Source: an archaeon
Lineage (GTDB): Archaea; Thermoproteota; Nitrososphaeria; Nitrososphaerales; Gagatemarchaeaceae
Direction of reading: 5' to 3'
Length of the DNA: 55,273 nucleotides
NCBI GenBank assembly: GCA_021811485.1
Contig: JAJZOO010000002.1
Coordinates: forward strand, 1 to 55,273
A program made the position numbers and the translations under genes. The notes under the pieces are model-generated. The model was not told the DNA's origin. It searched no databases and saw only the letters and a list, made by a program, of their open reading frames with translations. Positions 41,459 through 51,103 of this stretch are shown in pieces (within the stretch, counting starts at the first letter, position 1; every line of letters starts with the position of its first letter).

Positions 41459-41791
41459 TCACTCGAACTCCGAGAAGAGGACGTCGTCGATGACCTTCTT
41501 CAACTCCTTCTTGCCGAGTTTCTTCGAAGCCATGGCTCCGGCTTCTTTTTCTGCCACTGAAGAGATTTCGCCGGCTTCCTTGTTTGCCGACTCGCGCGCC
41601 TGTCCGACCCTCTCAGAGATCAAACCCTCTGCCTTCTTCTTGGCGTCGTTGATAGAGTCTGCCGACTCCGCCTCCAGCTGGCGGAGCTGCTCCTCCAAGG
41701 CTCTGCGCCTTTCCGCCAACGTCTTGTTGGAGGCGTCCTCCAGCTCCTTGATCTTCTTCAGCGTCTCGGTGTAGTCTGCGGTCATGGTCAT
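41459..41791 (-). CDS. atpH: A-type ATP synthase subunit H (peripheral stalk coiled coil)
   Basis: The 110-residue protein is almost entirely heptad-repeat helix (LKKIKELEDASNKTLAERRR, ALEEQLRQLEAESADSINDA) and rich in Glu, Lys and Ala. This is the make-up of AhaH/subunit H, which pairs with subunit E as the peripheral stalk. Its ATG overlaps the stop of the 69-residue gene upstream by one base, and subunit I follows 9 nt after its stop. Assignment is by composition and operon position. Confidence 0.8.
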   Translation of the reverse strand: MTMTADYTETLKKIKELEDASNKTLAERRRALEEQLRQLEAESADSINDAKKKAEGLISERVGQARESANKEAGEISSVAEKEAGAMASKKLGKKELKKVIDDVLFSEFE

Positions 41792-42000
41792 CAGCTCAAC
41801 ATGTTGAAGTAGATGAAGAGCACCGTCAGGATGGCCGCAACCTGGGCCGCCCGAAAGGCTAACTGGACGACATAGAACTTCTTCTGCTGGGTGTTGATGA
41901 ACTTGGTTTGCATCTTCTTCGGTTTCGGCGGTGACTTCGCCCAGTAGTAGTACTTTGGGACGCCCGGCCTCCGCTCCTCTTCCTCCCTCTCTTCCCCCAA
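41791..42000 (-). CDS. Small single-span membrane protein within the ATP synthase operon
   Basis: The 69-residue protein has a charged N terminus (MGEEREEEERRPGVPKYYYW), a basic linker (SPPKPKKMQTKF) and one C-terminal membrane helix (LAFRAAQVAAILTVLFIYFN). It matches no standard A-type ATPase subunit that I know. It lies between subunits D and H with 4-nt spacing upstream and a 1-nt overlap downstream, so it is certainly part of the operon. It may be an accessory subunit or assembly factor that anchors the complex. Confidence 0.75.
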   Translation of the reverse strand: MGEEREEEERRPGVPKYYYWAKSPPKPKKMQTKFINTQQKKFYVVQLAFRAAQVAAILTVLFIYFNMLS

Positions 42001-42004
42001 AGCG

Positions 42005-42640
42005 CTAGGCCGCCTCCCTCTGGGCCATCTTTCTCTTCACGGTCTTCAGCTTGGTGAAGCTCTCTCTTTCCATCTCGTCGAACCTGAACTTGATGAAGCG
42101 CGCGTTGGCCTGGAGCCGCGGGATGAGAACGTTCTCAATGGCGTTGGACCTCCGCTTCGTCTTCTCGATCTCGACGAGCAGCTTCCGTAGAGCTGTTTCC
42201 TTCTCGGCGACGTCGAGGACCATCTGGTGCACGGCCTCGAAGGACTTTATCGCCTGATTTATCGAGGTGGGGACCTCGAGGAGGTATTCGGGTCCAGCGC
42301 TCCCCCGCGCCTCCGAGGTGAGCTCTGGAATCTTCACCCCCATGATGTTCTTGCTACTGAGGGTCAGCTCGTGCATCCTGGGGATGCGCATCGACTCGTA
42401 CTCGAGCCTGAGGGTCCCGACGAACATCTCGGTGCTGTGGATGCTGTCGTAGCCGCTTGAGAGCTTGGCTTGCAGGCCGCTCCTCAGCGCCGCGATTTTC
42501 TTGCTCACAGCGAAGAACTCGAAGATGAGTGCCGACCTCTTGAGCTTGAGGAGCTTGAGGCCCTTGCGGGACATAGCTATCCTGCGGACCGTCCTCAGGT
42601 ATTCCATCCTCGTGGGCCGTACGTTGGTGGAGATTGGCAA
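42005..42640 (-). CDS. atpD: A-type ATP synthase subunit D (central stalk)
   Basis: The 211-residue rotor shaft subunit has two long helices with the family segments VRPTRMEYLRTVRRIAMSRK and GLKLLKLKRSALIFEFFAV at the N terminus, and RSNAIENVLIPRLQANARFI then FRFDEMERESFTKLKTVKRK at the C terminus. The hairpin between them rotates within the A3B3 head. It starts 13 nt after subunit B ends. Length is normal for the family. Confidence 0.94.
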   Translation of the reverse strand: MPISTNVRPTRMEYLRTVRRIAMSRKGLKLLKLKRSALIFEFFAVSKKIAALRSGLQAKLSSGYDSIHSTEMFVGTLRLEYESMRIPRMHELTLSSKNIMGVKIPELTSEARGSAGPEYLLEVPTSINQAIKSFEAVHQMVLDVAEKETALRKLLVEIEKTKRRSNAIENVLIPRLQANARFIKFRFDEMERESFTKLKTVKRKMAQREAA

Positions 42641-42653
42641 GGATTGCAGCCCC

Positions 42654-44042
42654 CTACTTGGCCTTGGATCTCCGCCTGTACTTCTCTATGAGCTCGGGCT
42701 TTATCCTCTTGATCTCAGAATCCGACAAGGGGTCGATTACTTCCCACCCTATGTTCAGGGTCTGCTCGATGCTCCTGTCCTCGCTGGCGCCTTGCCTGAC
42801 GAACATCTTCTCGAACCGGTCCGCCACCTTGAGGAACTTCCTGTCGCTCTCGCTCAGCGCCTCTTCTCCGACGATCGCCGAGAGGGCGCGCATGTCCTTC
42901 CCCTGCGCGTAGGAGGCGTAGAGCTGGTCTGCAAGCCCCCTGTGGTCCTCCCTCGTACGCCCCTGGCCGATGCCCTGGTTCATGAGCCGCGACAGGCTCT
43001 CCAGGACGTCGATGGGCGGATAGATGCCGGTCCTCTCCAGCTCGCGGCTCACGTAGACCTGCCCCTCCGTGATGTAGCCGGTGAGGTCAGGGATGGGGTG
43101 CGTCTTGTCGTCAGCCGGCATCGTGAGGATCGGGAGCTGGGTGATGGAGCCCTTCCTCCCCTTGATCTTCCCCGCCCTTTCATAGATGGTGGCGAGGTCG
43201 GTGTAGGTATAGCCCGGATAACCCCTCCTCCCCGGAACCTCGTCCCTGGCCGCAGAGATTTCCCTCAGGGCCTCGCAGTAGTTGGTCATGTCGGTGAGGA
43301 TTACGAGCACGTGCATCTCGCGCTCATATGCAAGGAATTCGGCCGTGGTCAGGGCCAGCCTGGGCGTGAGGATCCTCTCCATGGACGGGTCAGAGGAGAG
43401 GTTGAGGAAGAGCGCCGTGCGTTCCAGCGCGCCGGTCTCTTCGAACTGGCGGATGAAGAAGTTCGCCTCCTCGCTGGTTATACCCATGGCTGCGAAGACG
43501 ACGGAGAAGCTCTCCGAGCTGCCGAGGACCTTCGCCTGTCTTGCGATCTGGGCGGCCAGCAGATTATGTGGCAGGCCGGCGGCGGAAAAGATAGGGAGCT
43601 TCTGCCCTCTGACCAGCGTGTTCATGCCGTCTATGCTAGAAATGCCGGTCTGGATGAACTCGGAAGGCTCCTCCCTGCTGTATGGGTTGATACCTGACCC
43701 TACTATCTCGACCTTCTCCTTTGACACCAGGGCCGGTCCGCCGTCCCTTGGATTGCCCAGGCCGTCGAACACCCGACCCAGCATCTCGTCCGAGACGGCT
43801 ATCCTCGCGGTCTCGCCCAGGAACCGCACCGATGTATCCCCCACGTTGAGCCCCATGGTGGCGCCGAACACCTGGACCACCGAGAGCCCCGCGCGGGTGT
43901 CGAGGACCTGGCCCCGTATCCGCTCCCCCATAGCATTGGTGATCTCCACCATCTCCCCGTAGGCCGCGTTCTCGACCTTGCTGACGAAGATAAGAGGACC
44001 CGCGACCTGGTCGACAGTCTTGTATGAGACAGGTTGCACCAA
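42654..44042 (-). CDS. atpB: A-type ATP synthase subunit B (non-catalytic)
   Basis: The 462-residue regulatory subunit alternates with subunit A in the head. It has the family segments [80 protein letters not shown] (degenerate P-loop, as expected), [20 protein letters not shown] and [20 protein letters not shown]. No catalytic Walker lysine is present, which fits its non-catalytic role. It starts 2 nt after the subunit A stop. Confidence 0.97.
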   Translation of the reverse strand: MVQPVSYKTVDQVAGPLIFVSKVENAAYGEMVEITNAMGERIRGQVLDTRAGLSVVQVFGATMGLNVGDTSVRFLGETARIAVSDEMLGRVFDGLGNPRDGGPALVSKEKVEIVGSGINPYSREEPSEFIQTGISSIDGMNTLVRGQKLPIFSAAGLPHNLLAAQIARQAKVLGSSESFSVVFAAMGITSEEANFFIRQFEETGALERTALFLNLSSDPSMERILTPRLALTTAEFLAYEREMHVLVILTDMTNYCEALREISAARDEVPGRRGYPGYTYTDLATIYERAGKIKGRKGSITQLPILTMPADDKTHPIPDLTGYITEGQVYVSRELERTGIYPPIDVLESLSRLMNQGIGQGRTREDHRGLADQLYASYAQGKDMRALSAIVGEEALSESDRKFLKVADRFEKMFVRQGASEDRSIEQTLNIGWEVIDPLSDSEIKRIKPELIEKYRRRSKAK

Positions 44043-44044
44043 GG

Positions 44045-45811
44045 CTATGCCCTGACCTCCTGGGCTAGCGAGCCGAACTGAGCGTCCATGTCCCCCTCTA
44101 TCTCTTTCACCATGGAAGTGACCTGGTCTTCAGGCGTCCACTTTACCTTTGATATCTTGGACTTTACAGGCATGGCCGCGACCTGAGAGGCCTGGGCGCC
44201 GGTCTTGAGGGACTCCGCCTCCCTGCGCCCGAAAGTCAGGATGGTCTTCAGCATGAGATATTGCTTACCTATGGACGCGTAGGTGTCCACAGGGTCGTAG
44301 GCTGACTGCTGGAGGTAGTCTTCCCTGATCATCTTAGCCACATCCATCACGCCCTTCTCTGACTCCGGGAGGGCGTCGTATCCCACCAACTGGACGATGT
44401 CCTGCAGCTCCGCCTCCTTCTGGAGGATTTCCAGGGCCTCGGCGCGCAGGTCAGGCCACTCCTTGGCCACGTTGCTCTGGTACCAAGAGCGGAGGTCTTC
44501 AGAGTAGAGCGAGTAGCTGTTGAGCCAGTTGATGGACGGGAAGTGCCTGCGCGCCGCCAGGGACGCGTCCAACGCCCAGAAGACTCTGGTCACGCGGAGC
44601 GTGTTCTGAGAGACAGGCTCGGAGAAATCCCCGCCCGGGGGCGAGACGGCACCGACGACCGTGACTGAACCCACCCTCCCCTCGGGGCCCAGGGCCACGC
44701 TCTTGCCCGCCCTCTCGTAGAACTCCGCCAGCCGGCGCCCGAGGTACGCGGGGTATCCTTCCTCGCCGGGCATCTCTTCCAGCCTCCCTGAAATCTCCCT
44801 CAGAGCTTCGGCCCACCTTGAGGTGCTGTCGGCCATCAGGGCGACGTCATAGCCCATGTCTCTGTAGTATTCGGCTATGGTGATGCCGGTGTAGATGCTG
44901 GCCTCTCTGGCCGCGACGGGCATGTTGGAGGTGTTAGCTACCAGGATCGTCCTCTCCATCAGGGGCCTCTTGGAACGCGGGTCCTCGAGCTCCGGGAAGG
45001 TCGCCAGGACTTCAGTCATCTCGTTCCCTCGCTCTCCGCACCCCACGTAGACTATGATCTTGCTGTCGCTCCACTTCGCCAGTTGCTGCTGCGACACCGT
45101 CTTGCCGCTGCCGAAGGGTCCTGGAATCGCTGCTGTCCCCCCCTTGGCGACCGGGAAGAAAGTGTCGAAGACCCTCTGGCCTGTGAGCAGCGGTGTATCA
45201 GGGGCCAATTTCTTGGCGATGGGCCGGGGGGTCTTGACCCTCCACTTCGTCGCGAGGAATACGGGGACGTCCCCTTCGAGGGTCTTGACGGTAGCCACCC
45301 TCTCCCTGATGTTGTAGCTCCCCGCCTTCACGTCCTTGAGCGTCCCCTCCATCCCTGGAGGGACCATGATCTTGTGAGAAACGAGCGGCGTTTCCTGGAC
45401 CTCGCCTATTATCTCTCCCTGGACCACCTTGTCACCGTTCTTCTTGATGGGTTTGAACTCCCACTCCCGCTTCTCGTCGAGGGCCGGTATAACGAGACCC
45501 CTGCTGATGAAGTCCCCGCTCTGTTCCTTCAGCACGTTGAGCGGTCGCTGGATGCCGTCGTAGATGGAGGTGAGCAGTCCTGGACCTAACTCGACGGAGA
45601 GCGCTTGGCCTGTGTTGACCACCTTGTCCCCTGGCCTGAGCCCTGTGGTGTCCTCGTAGATCTGGAGCGTCGCGGTCCCTCCCTGCAGGCGGATGACTTC
45701 GCCGACCAACCCCTGCTCCCCGACTCTGACTACGTCGAACATCTTGGCCCTTTCGAGGCCGAGGGCAGCCACGACCGGACCGCTTACCCTGACGACCTTC
45801 CCGTCGGCCAT
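44045..45811 (-). CDS. atpA: A-type ATP synthase subunit A (catalytic)
   Basis: The 588-residue catalytic subunit has a P-loop GPFGSGKTV (residues 231-239), the arginine/Walker B region [20 protein letters not shown] and the following [20 protein letters not shown]. The bulge or non-homologous region of about 90 residues ([20 protein letters not shown] onward) is typical of A/V-type A subunits. The P-loop, a frequent intein site in archaeal A subunits, is uninterrupted here. It is preceded by subunit F with a 1-nt gap. Confidence 0.97.
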   Translation of the reverse strand: MADGKVVRVSGPVVAALGLERAKMFDVVRVGEQGLVGEVIRLQGGTATLQIYEDTTGLRPGDKVVNTGQALSVELGPGLLTSIYDGIQRPLNVLKEQSGDFISRGLVIPALDEKREWEFKPIKKNGDKVVQGEIIGEVQETPLVSHKIMVPPGMEGTLKDVKAGSYNIRERVATVKTLEGDVPVFLATKWRVKTPRPIAKKLAPDTPLLTGQRVFDTFFPVAKGGTAAIPGPFGSGKTVSQQQLAKWSDSKIIVYVGCGERGNEMTEVLATFPELEDPRSKRPLMERTILVANTSNMPVAAREASIYTGITIAEYYRDMGYDVALMADSTSRWAEALREISGRLEEMPGEEGYPAYLGRRLAEFYERAGKSVALGPEGRVGSVTVVGAVSPPGGDFSEPVSQNTLRVTRVFWALDASLAARRHFPSINWLNSYSLYSEDLRSWYQSNVAKEWPDLRAEALEILQKEAELQDIVQLVGYDALPESEKGVMDVAKMIREDYLQQSAYDPVDTYASIGKQYLMLKTILTFGRREAESLKTGAQASQVAAMPVKSKISKVKWTPEDQVTSMVKEIEGDMDAQFGSLAQEVRA

Positions 45812-45812
45812 T

Positions 45813-46154
45813 TCAGGAACCCCCCTTCAGGTCTACGCCCAGGACCCTCTTGGCCAGCTTGGCGAGCGACTCCTCCGCCACGGCCGAGTCGGTGGAGGGC
45901 ATGAACACGACGAGAGGTACTATGGAGGACTCGAGCTTCTCCCTTGTCGCTGGCGAGAGCCCCTTTCTGGCCTCGCTCCCGACTATGATCAGGCCGTACT
46001 CCCCTGAGTTGAAATAATCCAGCACGACGCTTTGGGCATCCTCTTTCGTCACGGCTATGGCGTCCTCCACCCCAAGGAGGCGGTACCCAAGGACCAGCTC
46101 CTTCTCGCCTAACACCGCTATCTTGCCGGTCTGGGCGGCCTGTTTCAAGCTCAT
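45813..46154 (-). CDS. atpF: A-type ATP synthase subunit F
   Basis: The 113-residue central-stalk subunit has a Rossmann-like fold: KIAVLGEKELVLGYRLLGVE, then YGLIIVGSEARKGL and IVPLVVFMPS. It contacts subunit D and helps couple rotation. It starts 4 nt after subunit C ends and is followed directly by subunit A. Length and motifs are normal. Confidence 0.92.
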   Translation of the reverse strand: MSLKQAAQTGKIAVLGEKELVLGYRLLGVEDAIAVTKEDAQSVVLDYFNSGEYGLIIVGSEARKGLSPATREKLESSIVPLVVFMPSTDSAVAEESLAKLAKRVLGVDLKGGS

Positions 46155-46158
46155 TTTT

Positions 46159-47223
46159 TTACCCTGCTAGGATTACAGTCTTTATGTGTTGTTCCGTCAT
46201 CCCGTACTGCTTGCCATAGACTATCCTCCTGATGTTCTGCCTTTCGAACTCCGCCTGTATGACGAACCCGAAGACTGCCGTCACTGAGATCGGGAGGCTC
46301 CGGAACCTCGGTAGGAACCGAGCGACCGCCATCCTGTCGATGGCGACCTCGAACTCGGTCAGGTTTCCCGACTGGGCATACTTCTCGAACGGGGCGGAGA
46401 GGTCGAACCAGGGCTCAAGGCGCTTCACGACGTCCCCCGGGTCGGCAGACGAGTAGGCGTCGAGGAACTCCGACTTCCCGAGCAGCCCCCCCTCGATCAG
46501 GTGCTTCGAGAAGACTTCCTTGTTCAGCTTGGACTCGCGAGACTTCAGGACGTTGAGTAGGTTCCTCTTCGTGATTTCTGTCCTTACGTACTCCCGAAGG
46601 ACTCCCTCGTCGCCGCGGATGAAGCGCAGCTCCCATAACAGCCTCGAGTAGTAGAGATCCTGCAGGGCCCCTGTGAACACCCCCAGGTCGTTGGACTTGT
46701 GGAACTCACCAAGCTGCTGGAGGAGAACCGCCCCGTAGCCGTACTTCACCAGATAGTTGATCACCCCCTCGACGTCGGGCTCCTGGAGCAAGACCTGCAG
46801 GTCTGTGAGCGGGATGTTCATGAGGGAGAGGCCCACGGGGACGTTGCGGGACGACACCAAGAAGGCTGCAGTCTCCTCTAGCCCCCTCCCCAGGCTCTTA
46901 GCCGCCAGGATGAGCTCGATGTTCTCGATGTCCCACTTCGAGAGATAGGAGGTCAGCGCCCTCTTTCCCATGAGAGGCACTGCCTGCATGGCAATCCGGT
47001 TGACCTGCACGAGGTGGCGGTTGACCGCGACCTCGATGAGCTCCGGAGGCTTGTGGGTAGAGGCGGCTGCTTCTATCTCGGGGCCGTACCACGTTGCTTC
47101 GAGCTGCTGCGCTATCTCCGCGATGTCCTTGGCGCGGGCGAGTTCATAGAGCTTCTCCGTGCCAAGAAAGGAGAGTGAGAGAGCGCGAAGCCTCCCGAGT
47201 CCCCCGAACTGCGACATGCTCAA
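46159..47223 (-). CDS. atpC: A-type ATP synthase subunit C (d-type rotor coupler)
   Basis: The 354-residue subunit joins the central stalk to the K ring. Features include a first repeat, RLRALSLSFLGTEKLYELAR, paired with LLLGKSE-type repeats later, WDIENIELILAAKSLGR (a family signature) and a C-terminal VTAVFGFVIQAEFERQNIRR leading to the conserved VYGKQYGM. The three-fold helical repeats are visible. It starts 11 nt after subunit E stops. Confidence 0.92.
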   Translation of the reverse strand: MSMSQFGGLGRLRALSLSFLGTEKLYELARAKDIAEIAQQLEATWYGPEIEAAASTHKPPELIEVAVNRHLVQVNRIAMQAVPLMGKRALTSYLSKWDIENIELILAAKSLGRGLEETAAFLVSSRNVPVGLSLMNIPLTDLQVLLQEPDVEGVINYLVKYGYGAVLLQQLGEFHKSNDLGVFTGALQDLYYSRLLWELRFIRGDEGVLREYVRTEITKRNLLNVLKSRESKLNKEVFSKHLIEGGLLGKSEFLDAYSSADPGDVVKRLEPWFDLSAPFEKYAQSGNLTEFEVAIDRMAVARFLPRFRSLPISVTAVFGFVIQAEFERQNIRRIVYGKQYGMTEQHIKTVILAG

Positions 47224-47234
47224 ACTCCCGGTGC

Positions 47235-47795
47235 CTACTCCTTCCCGAGGATGGCCGAGCGGACCTCGTCTTCGCGGCTGCGGAGGATCTCTTCGAAGGT
47301 GAGGTCCATCTCGAGAGTCCCGTCAGAGCTCTCTGCCCTGAACCCCCCTATCGAATTGAGGTCAGAAGATGCTATCTTAACCCCTGCTGCCTTTAGCGCC
47401 ACCGCATCCTCCTCTCGGCACACCACGACCACCTTCCCTCCAAGCCTCTTGGCAGCATAGGCCGCCATCTTAGACAGGAGCTGCTTGTAGGCAGGGGACT
47501 CGGCGTAGTTCGCCAGCTCCTCCTTCAGGAGGGAGATGTTGTTCTCCAAGAGGGCCTCGGTCGCGTCGAACATGGCCTTCTTCGCCTGGAGCTTCGCCGC
47601 TCCCAGCACCCTCGTGGTCTCCTTCTGGGAAAGATCGCCCGCTTCCTTCATAGCGGCCTCCGCGATGTAAGACGACTCAGAAGCTGTCCTCTTCCCAATC
47701 TCTTCCCGCTTGGCCTTGAACTCCTCTTCGAGGGCGTCAAGGGCCCTGCTTCGCTTCTCTTCGACCTCTTTGAGCAGAGAGTCTACGCCCATCAA
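47235..47795 (-). CDS. atpE: A-type ATP synthase subunit E (peripheral stalk)
   Basis: The 186-residue protein has a long N-terminal coiled coil (LLKEVEEKRSRALDALEEEF, KETTRVLGAAKLQAKKAMFD) and a small C-terminal alpha/beta head containing GKVVVVCREEDAVAL and GGFRAESSDGTLEMDLTFEE. The latter is the subunit E head signature. It pairs with subunit H as the stator stalk. It is the second gene of the operon, 15 nt after subunit K. Confidence 0.93.
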   Translation of the reverse strand: MMGVDSLLKEVEEKRSRALDALEEEFKAKREEIGKRTASESSYIAEAAMKEAGDLSQKETTRVLGAAKLQAKKAMFDATEALLENNISLLKEELANYAESPAYKQLLSKMAAYAAKRLGGKVVVVCREEDAVALKAAGVKIASSDLNSIGGFRAESSDGTLEMDLTFEEILRSREDEVRSAILGKE

Positions 47796-47810
47796 GGGTG
47801 CCAGACCCCG

Positions 47811-48035
47811 CTAGAGGATGTTGAGGAGTAGGATTACTCCGAGTACGAAACCGATTATCCACAGCGTCTCTGGAATCACGAAGAAGAACAGGACCTGGCC
47901 GAACTTCTCCGGCTTCTCTGCGATGATCCCCATCCCGGCAGCTCCAATCCCCTGCTGCGCGATTCCGGTCCCTATGAGACCACCGGCCATCACTATTGCG
48001 GCCGCAAGCGCTAGTTCAGGACTGACTACTGCCAT
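47811..48035 (-). CDS. atpK: A-type ATP synthase subunit K (proteolipid, c-type ring)
   Basis: The 74-residue hairpin has two membrane helices: AAAIVMAGGLIGTGIAQQGI and QVLFFFVIPETLWIIGFVLG. Glu56 in IPETLW is the ion-carrying carboxylate. A Thr follows it and two Gln occur in helix 1, features that also occur in Na+-binding rings, so H+ versus Na+ coupling cannot be settled from sequence alone. It lacks the duplicated four-helix form. It is the first gene of the operon. Confidence 0.94.
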   Translation of the reverse strand: MAVVSPELALAAAIVMAGGLIGTGIAQQGIGAAGMGIIAEKPEKFGQVLFFFVIPETLWIIGFVLGVILLLNIL

Positions 48036-48070
48036 GCTGGAAAACTTGGATTTGACTCCGTCGGATTACC

Positions 48071-48078
48071 ATATATAT
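48071..48078 (-). promoter_or_regulatory. TATA box of the ATP synthase operon
   Basis: ATATATAT, in GCATATATATGG on the minus strand, is centred 39.5 nt before the atpK ATG. This predicts a short leader of about 10-12 nt, in contrast to the strictly leaderless genes elsewhere in the window. It lies in the 97-nt gap behind nuoN. Confidence 0.6.
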
Positions 48079-48132
48079 GCGTATCTAAGAATATTACAGG
48101 CGTCCTATCCCCGGGGACCGATTCTCCGCCGG

Positions 48133-49605
48133 CTATGGGAAGAGCCCAGATGCGGCGCTTGAGGCGAAGCTGATGAACTGCTGTGGGAAGAGACCTATCC
48201 CTATCATGAGGCCGACCAGTATCGCGAAGATCACCACGAAACCGAGCGGCTCGTGGACCCTCTCTGTGCTCTCCCCGGAGTCCAAGTACATCCGCTTTAT
48301 GACCCAGAAGTAGTACCCGAGGCTGAAAGCGCTGTTCAGTATCGCCGCGACGGCCACCCACGCCAGGGGAGTGTTGATGACTGAGACGAAGATGAGGAGT
48401 TTGCTCCAGAATCCGTTGAGCGGGGGGATCCCTCCCAGGGCTAGGAAGGAGATCGCGATGGTGAAGGCGGTCACAGGCATCCTCTTGGCGAGGCCGCTGT
48501 AGACACCAAGATCTCCCCTCTTCAGCTGCAGAATTACGAGCGTGGCGGCCAGGAAGGCGGCCCCCTTCATTATCGCGTGGTTGATTATGTGGAAGAGGGA
48601 GCCGGTCATCCCGAGCATCGCGTTGTAGGAGTACAGTCCCGTCTGCTGGCTGTAGGCAAAGATCGCAAAGCCCACCAGGATGTAGCCTGCCTGGGCGATG
48701 CTGGAATAGGCGAGCAGCCGGGTCATGGTCTTCTGCGTCAGCGCCGCGACGTTCCCCAGGGTCATCGTGATGACCGCGAGGACGGCCAGGACGTTCGCCA
48801 GTGTGAAGGCCGAATTCGGGGCGAGGGCGTAGACCGTGGCGACTGCCAGGACCACCCGGATCGCCGCCACGAAGCCTGCCTTCTTGGTCGCTGTCGCGAA
48901 GAGGGTGGCGATGGCCGGAGGGGACCCTTCGTAGGCGTCAGGGACCCACATGTGGAACGGGACTATGGACATCTTGAAGCCGAACCCTACGACGAAGAGG
49001 AGGATGGCGACGCTGACGAGCGGGTTGAACGGCTCGGAGGCCAGCTTGGCCACCACCCCCGATATCTGGGTGGTCCCTGCGACGCCGTAGGTCAGGCTCA
49101 TGGCGTAGAGTATGATCGCGGAAGACAGGGCGCCGAGGATTGCGTACTTGGCAGCTGCCTCGTTAGACTGGACCCTCTTCTTGTCGAAGCCGGCAAGGGC
49201 GTAGGTCGGGAGGCTCATTAGCTCCCAGGCGACGAAGAGCATCAGCAGGTCGGCCGAGTATGAGAGGATGAGCATCCCCAGGGCCGAGAACATCAGGAGG
49301 GAGTAGTACGAGGGGAGGCTCGGTCCGCTTGGAGAGGTGTAGATTGAAGCCACAGCAACGGCGAGGGTCACCGAAAGGACGACGAGGGCGAACAGGTCCC
49401 CGAGGGGGTCGGACACCAGCAGAGCCCCGAAGCCCGCAGAGGTGACCCCGAAGGCGGTGTTGGCCGCTATCAGAGCGATGGAGGCCGCGATGGCCGCGAT
49501 CGAAAGATAGGCCTCTAGCTTGACCCTCCATCCGAATAACTGGAGTATGGGGGTGCCGAGGGCGGCCGCGCTGAGGATTACTACCGCTGCGAGTATGTAG
49601 TCCAT
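48133..49605 (-). CDS. nuoN: NADH-quinone oxidoreductase subunit N
   Basis: The 490-residue antiporter-like proton-pumping subunit has about 14 helices. The TM5 glutamate is kept in MLFVAWELMSLPTYALAG. Conserved Lys/His helix regions include FKMSIVPFHMWVPDAYEGSP and LLAYSSIAQAGYILVG, with FHIINHAIMKGAAFL in TM12. It starts 1 nt after the NuoM stop and is the last gene of the membrane-arm operon. Confidence 0.95.
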   Translation of the reverse strand: MDYILAAVVILSAAALGTPILQLFGWRVKLEAYLSIAAIAASIALIAANTAFGVTSAGFGALLVSDPLGDLFALVVLSVTLAVAVASIYTSPSGPSLPSYYSLLMFSALGMLILSYSADLLMLFVAWELMSLPTYALAGFDKKRVQSNEAAAKYAILGALSSAIILYAMSLTYGVAGTTQISGVVAKLASEPFNPLVSVAILLFVVGFGFKMSIVPFHMWVPDAYEGSPPAIATLFATATKKAGFVAAIRVVLAVATVYALAPNSAFTLANVLAVLAVITMTLGNVAALTQKTMTRLLAYSSIAQAGYILVGFAIFAYSQQTGLYSYNAMLGMTGSLFHIINHAIMKGAAFLAATLVILQLKRGDLGVYSGLAKRMPVTAFTIAISFLALGGIPPLNGFWSKLLIFVSVINTPLAWVAVAAILNSAFSLGYYFWVIKRMYLDSGESTERVHEPLGFVVIFAILVGLMIGIGLFPQQFISFASSAASGLFP

Positions 49606-49606
49606 C

Positions 49607-51103
49607 CTATCTTACCACCAACCCGAGTATGTGCTGGACCACCGGGGCGGCTGGTCCGAGGACCAGGACGGAGAAGAACATCATTATGATGAGGGGGACG
49701 AGATAGAGAACCAGGACGCCGAAGTCCACCCCCTGCACGTCGACACCGCTGGCTCCCGCTTCGGCCGGCGAGAGGACCACTTTCCTGATCATCCAGAGCA
49801 TGTATCCCCCGACCATGACAGGGACGAGTATGGCTACGGCGCTGTAGGGGGTGGCGTCTATCCCTCCGATTATCACCAGCACCTCCGCCACGAAGCTCCC
49901 GAAGGGCGGGAGGGCCATGGCACCCGCGCAGGCGAACACGAGAAGGGTCCCCGCCCTGGGGACCAGGTTCCTCAGGCCCTTCAGAGCAGAGATCTCCGTG
50001 GTCCCGAGCCCCTTCTGGATGTATCCCGCCAGCATGAAAAGCGAACCTGCGGTGAAGGCGTGAACGAACATCTCCAGTATGGACCCCTCCATGCCCAGCG
50101 GGCTGCCCGACGCCGCCGAGGAGAACGCGCCGAAGACCACGAAGCCCATCCCTGCGATGCTGGTGTAGGCGAACATGGACTTCAGGTCCTTCGAGAGTAT
50201 GGCGACGAAGGCGCCATAGAACATCGTGACCAGGCCGACGGCCATGAACGCCCAGGCCCACTGGTAGGACGCCTGAGGGAAGAGGCCTATGCTTATCCTG
50301 ATTATCCCGTAGCCGCCCATGGCTGACTGCACCCCCGCGAGCAGGACGGTCACAGGAGCAGGAGCTTGGGTGTAGGCGTCTGGGAGCCAGCTGTGGAACG
50401 GGAAGACAGGGAGCTTTATCCCGAAGCCGATGAAGGATGCGAGGAGCGGAAGGTACTGGATGGAGGCCGGGATCCTTCCTGCGAGGCTGGGGATGTCGAA
50501 GGTCGCGGGGCTTACCCCTAGATACGCCGCCATCAGCGCCAGGAGCAGTATCATGCTCCCAGTGAAAATGAAAATCATGAACTTCATCGCGGAATACTTC
50601 CGCCTGTCCCCTCCCCACAGCCCGATTAGGAAGAACATGGGGAGCATCACCAGGTCCCAGAAGAAGTAGAACAGAACGAGGTTCAGTGAGACGAAGACTC
50701 CGATGATCGCCCCCTCGAAGAGGAGGACGAGGGCATAGTAGCTCGGCTCGGAGCGGTCTATCAGCGTTCTCGAGCCGACCACCGCGAACAGGGTCAGGAT
50801 GGCGGTGGCGAGGACCAGCGGAGAGCTGAGGCCGTCCACACCGACGAGGTAGTTGACCCCAAAGGAGGAGATGCTCACCCACGAGTACTGTTCAGTCAGG
50901 GCGTACTGCCCGATGCCTGAGGAGGCAAGGCCGGAGGAGCCCGTGTAGACGTAGTAGAACACGTACAGCGCAATGAGGAGCACCGCCCCGGTGATCCCCA
51001 TGGTGAACCACTGCCCGACCTTCTTGTTGCGCCTGAGTATCAGATAGGCGGGACCCGAGGCCGCCATGGGGAGCAGCAGGAGGATCGAGAGGATTGGGAT
51101 CAT
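49607..51103 (-). CDS. nuoM: NADH-quinone oxidoreductase subunit M (first copy)
   Basis: The 498-residue antiporter-like pump subunit has TM5 LVLFYFFWDLVMLPMFFLIG with Asp150 where NuoM normally has a Glu that is essential for pumping. The rest of the signature (FGIKLPVFPFHSWLPDAYTQ, then SKDLKSMFAYTSIAGMGFVV and LFMLAGYIQKGLGT) is standard. Its ATG overlaps the NuoL stop as ATGA. A second NuoM-like gene lies upstream of nuoL. The Asp substitution keeps a carboxylate, so function may be preserved. Confidence 0.94.
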   Translation of the reverse strand: MIPILSILLLLPMAASGPAYLILRRNKKVGQWFTMGITGAVLLIALYVFYYVYTGSSGLASSGIGQYALTEQYSWVSISSFGVNYLVGVDGLSSPLVLATAILTLFAVVGSRTLIDRSEPSYYALVLLFEGAIIGVFVSLNLVLFYFFWDLVMLPMFFLIGLWGGDRRKYSAMKFMIFIFTGSMILLLALMAAYLGVSPATFDIPSLAGRIPASIQYLPLLASFIGFGIKLPVFPFHSWLPDAYTQAPAPVTVLLAGVQSAMGGYGIIRISIGLFPQASYQWAWAFMAVGLVTMFYGAFVAILSKDLKSMFAYTSIAGMGFVVFGAFSSAASGSPLGMEGSILEMFVHAFTAGSLFMLAGYIQKGLGTTEISALKGLRNLVPRAGTLLVFACAGAMALPPFGSFVAEVLVIIGGIDATPYSAVAILVPVMVGGYMLWMIRKVVLSPAEAGASGVDVQGVDFGVLVLYLVPLIIMMFFSVLVLGPAAPVVQHILGLVVR

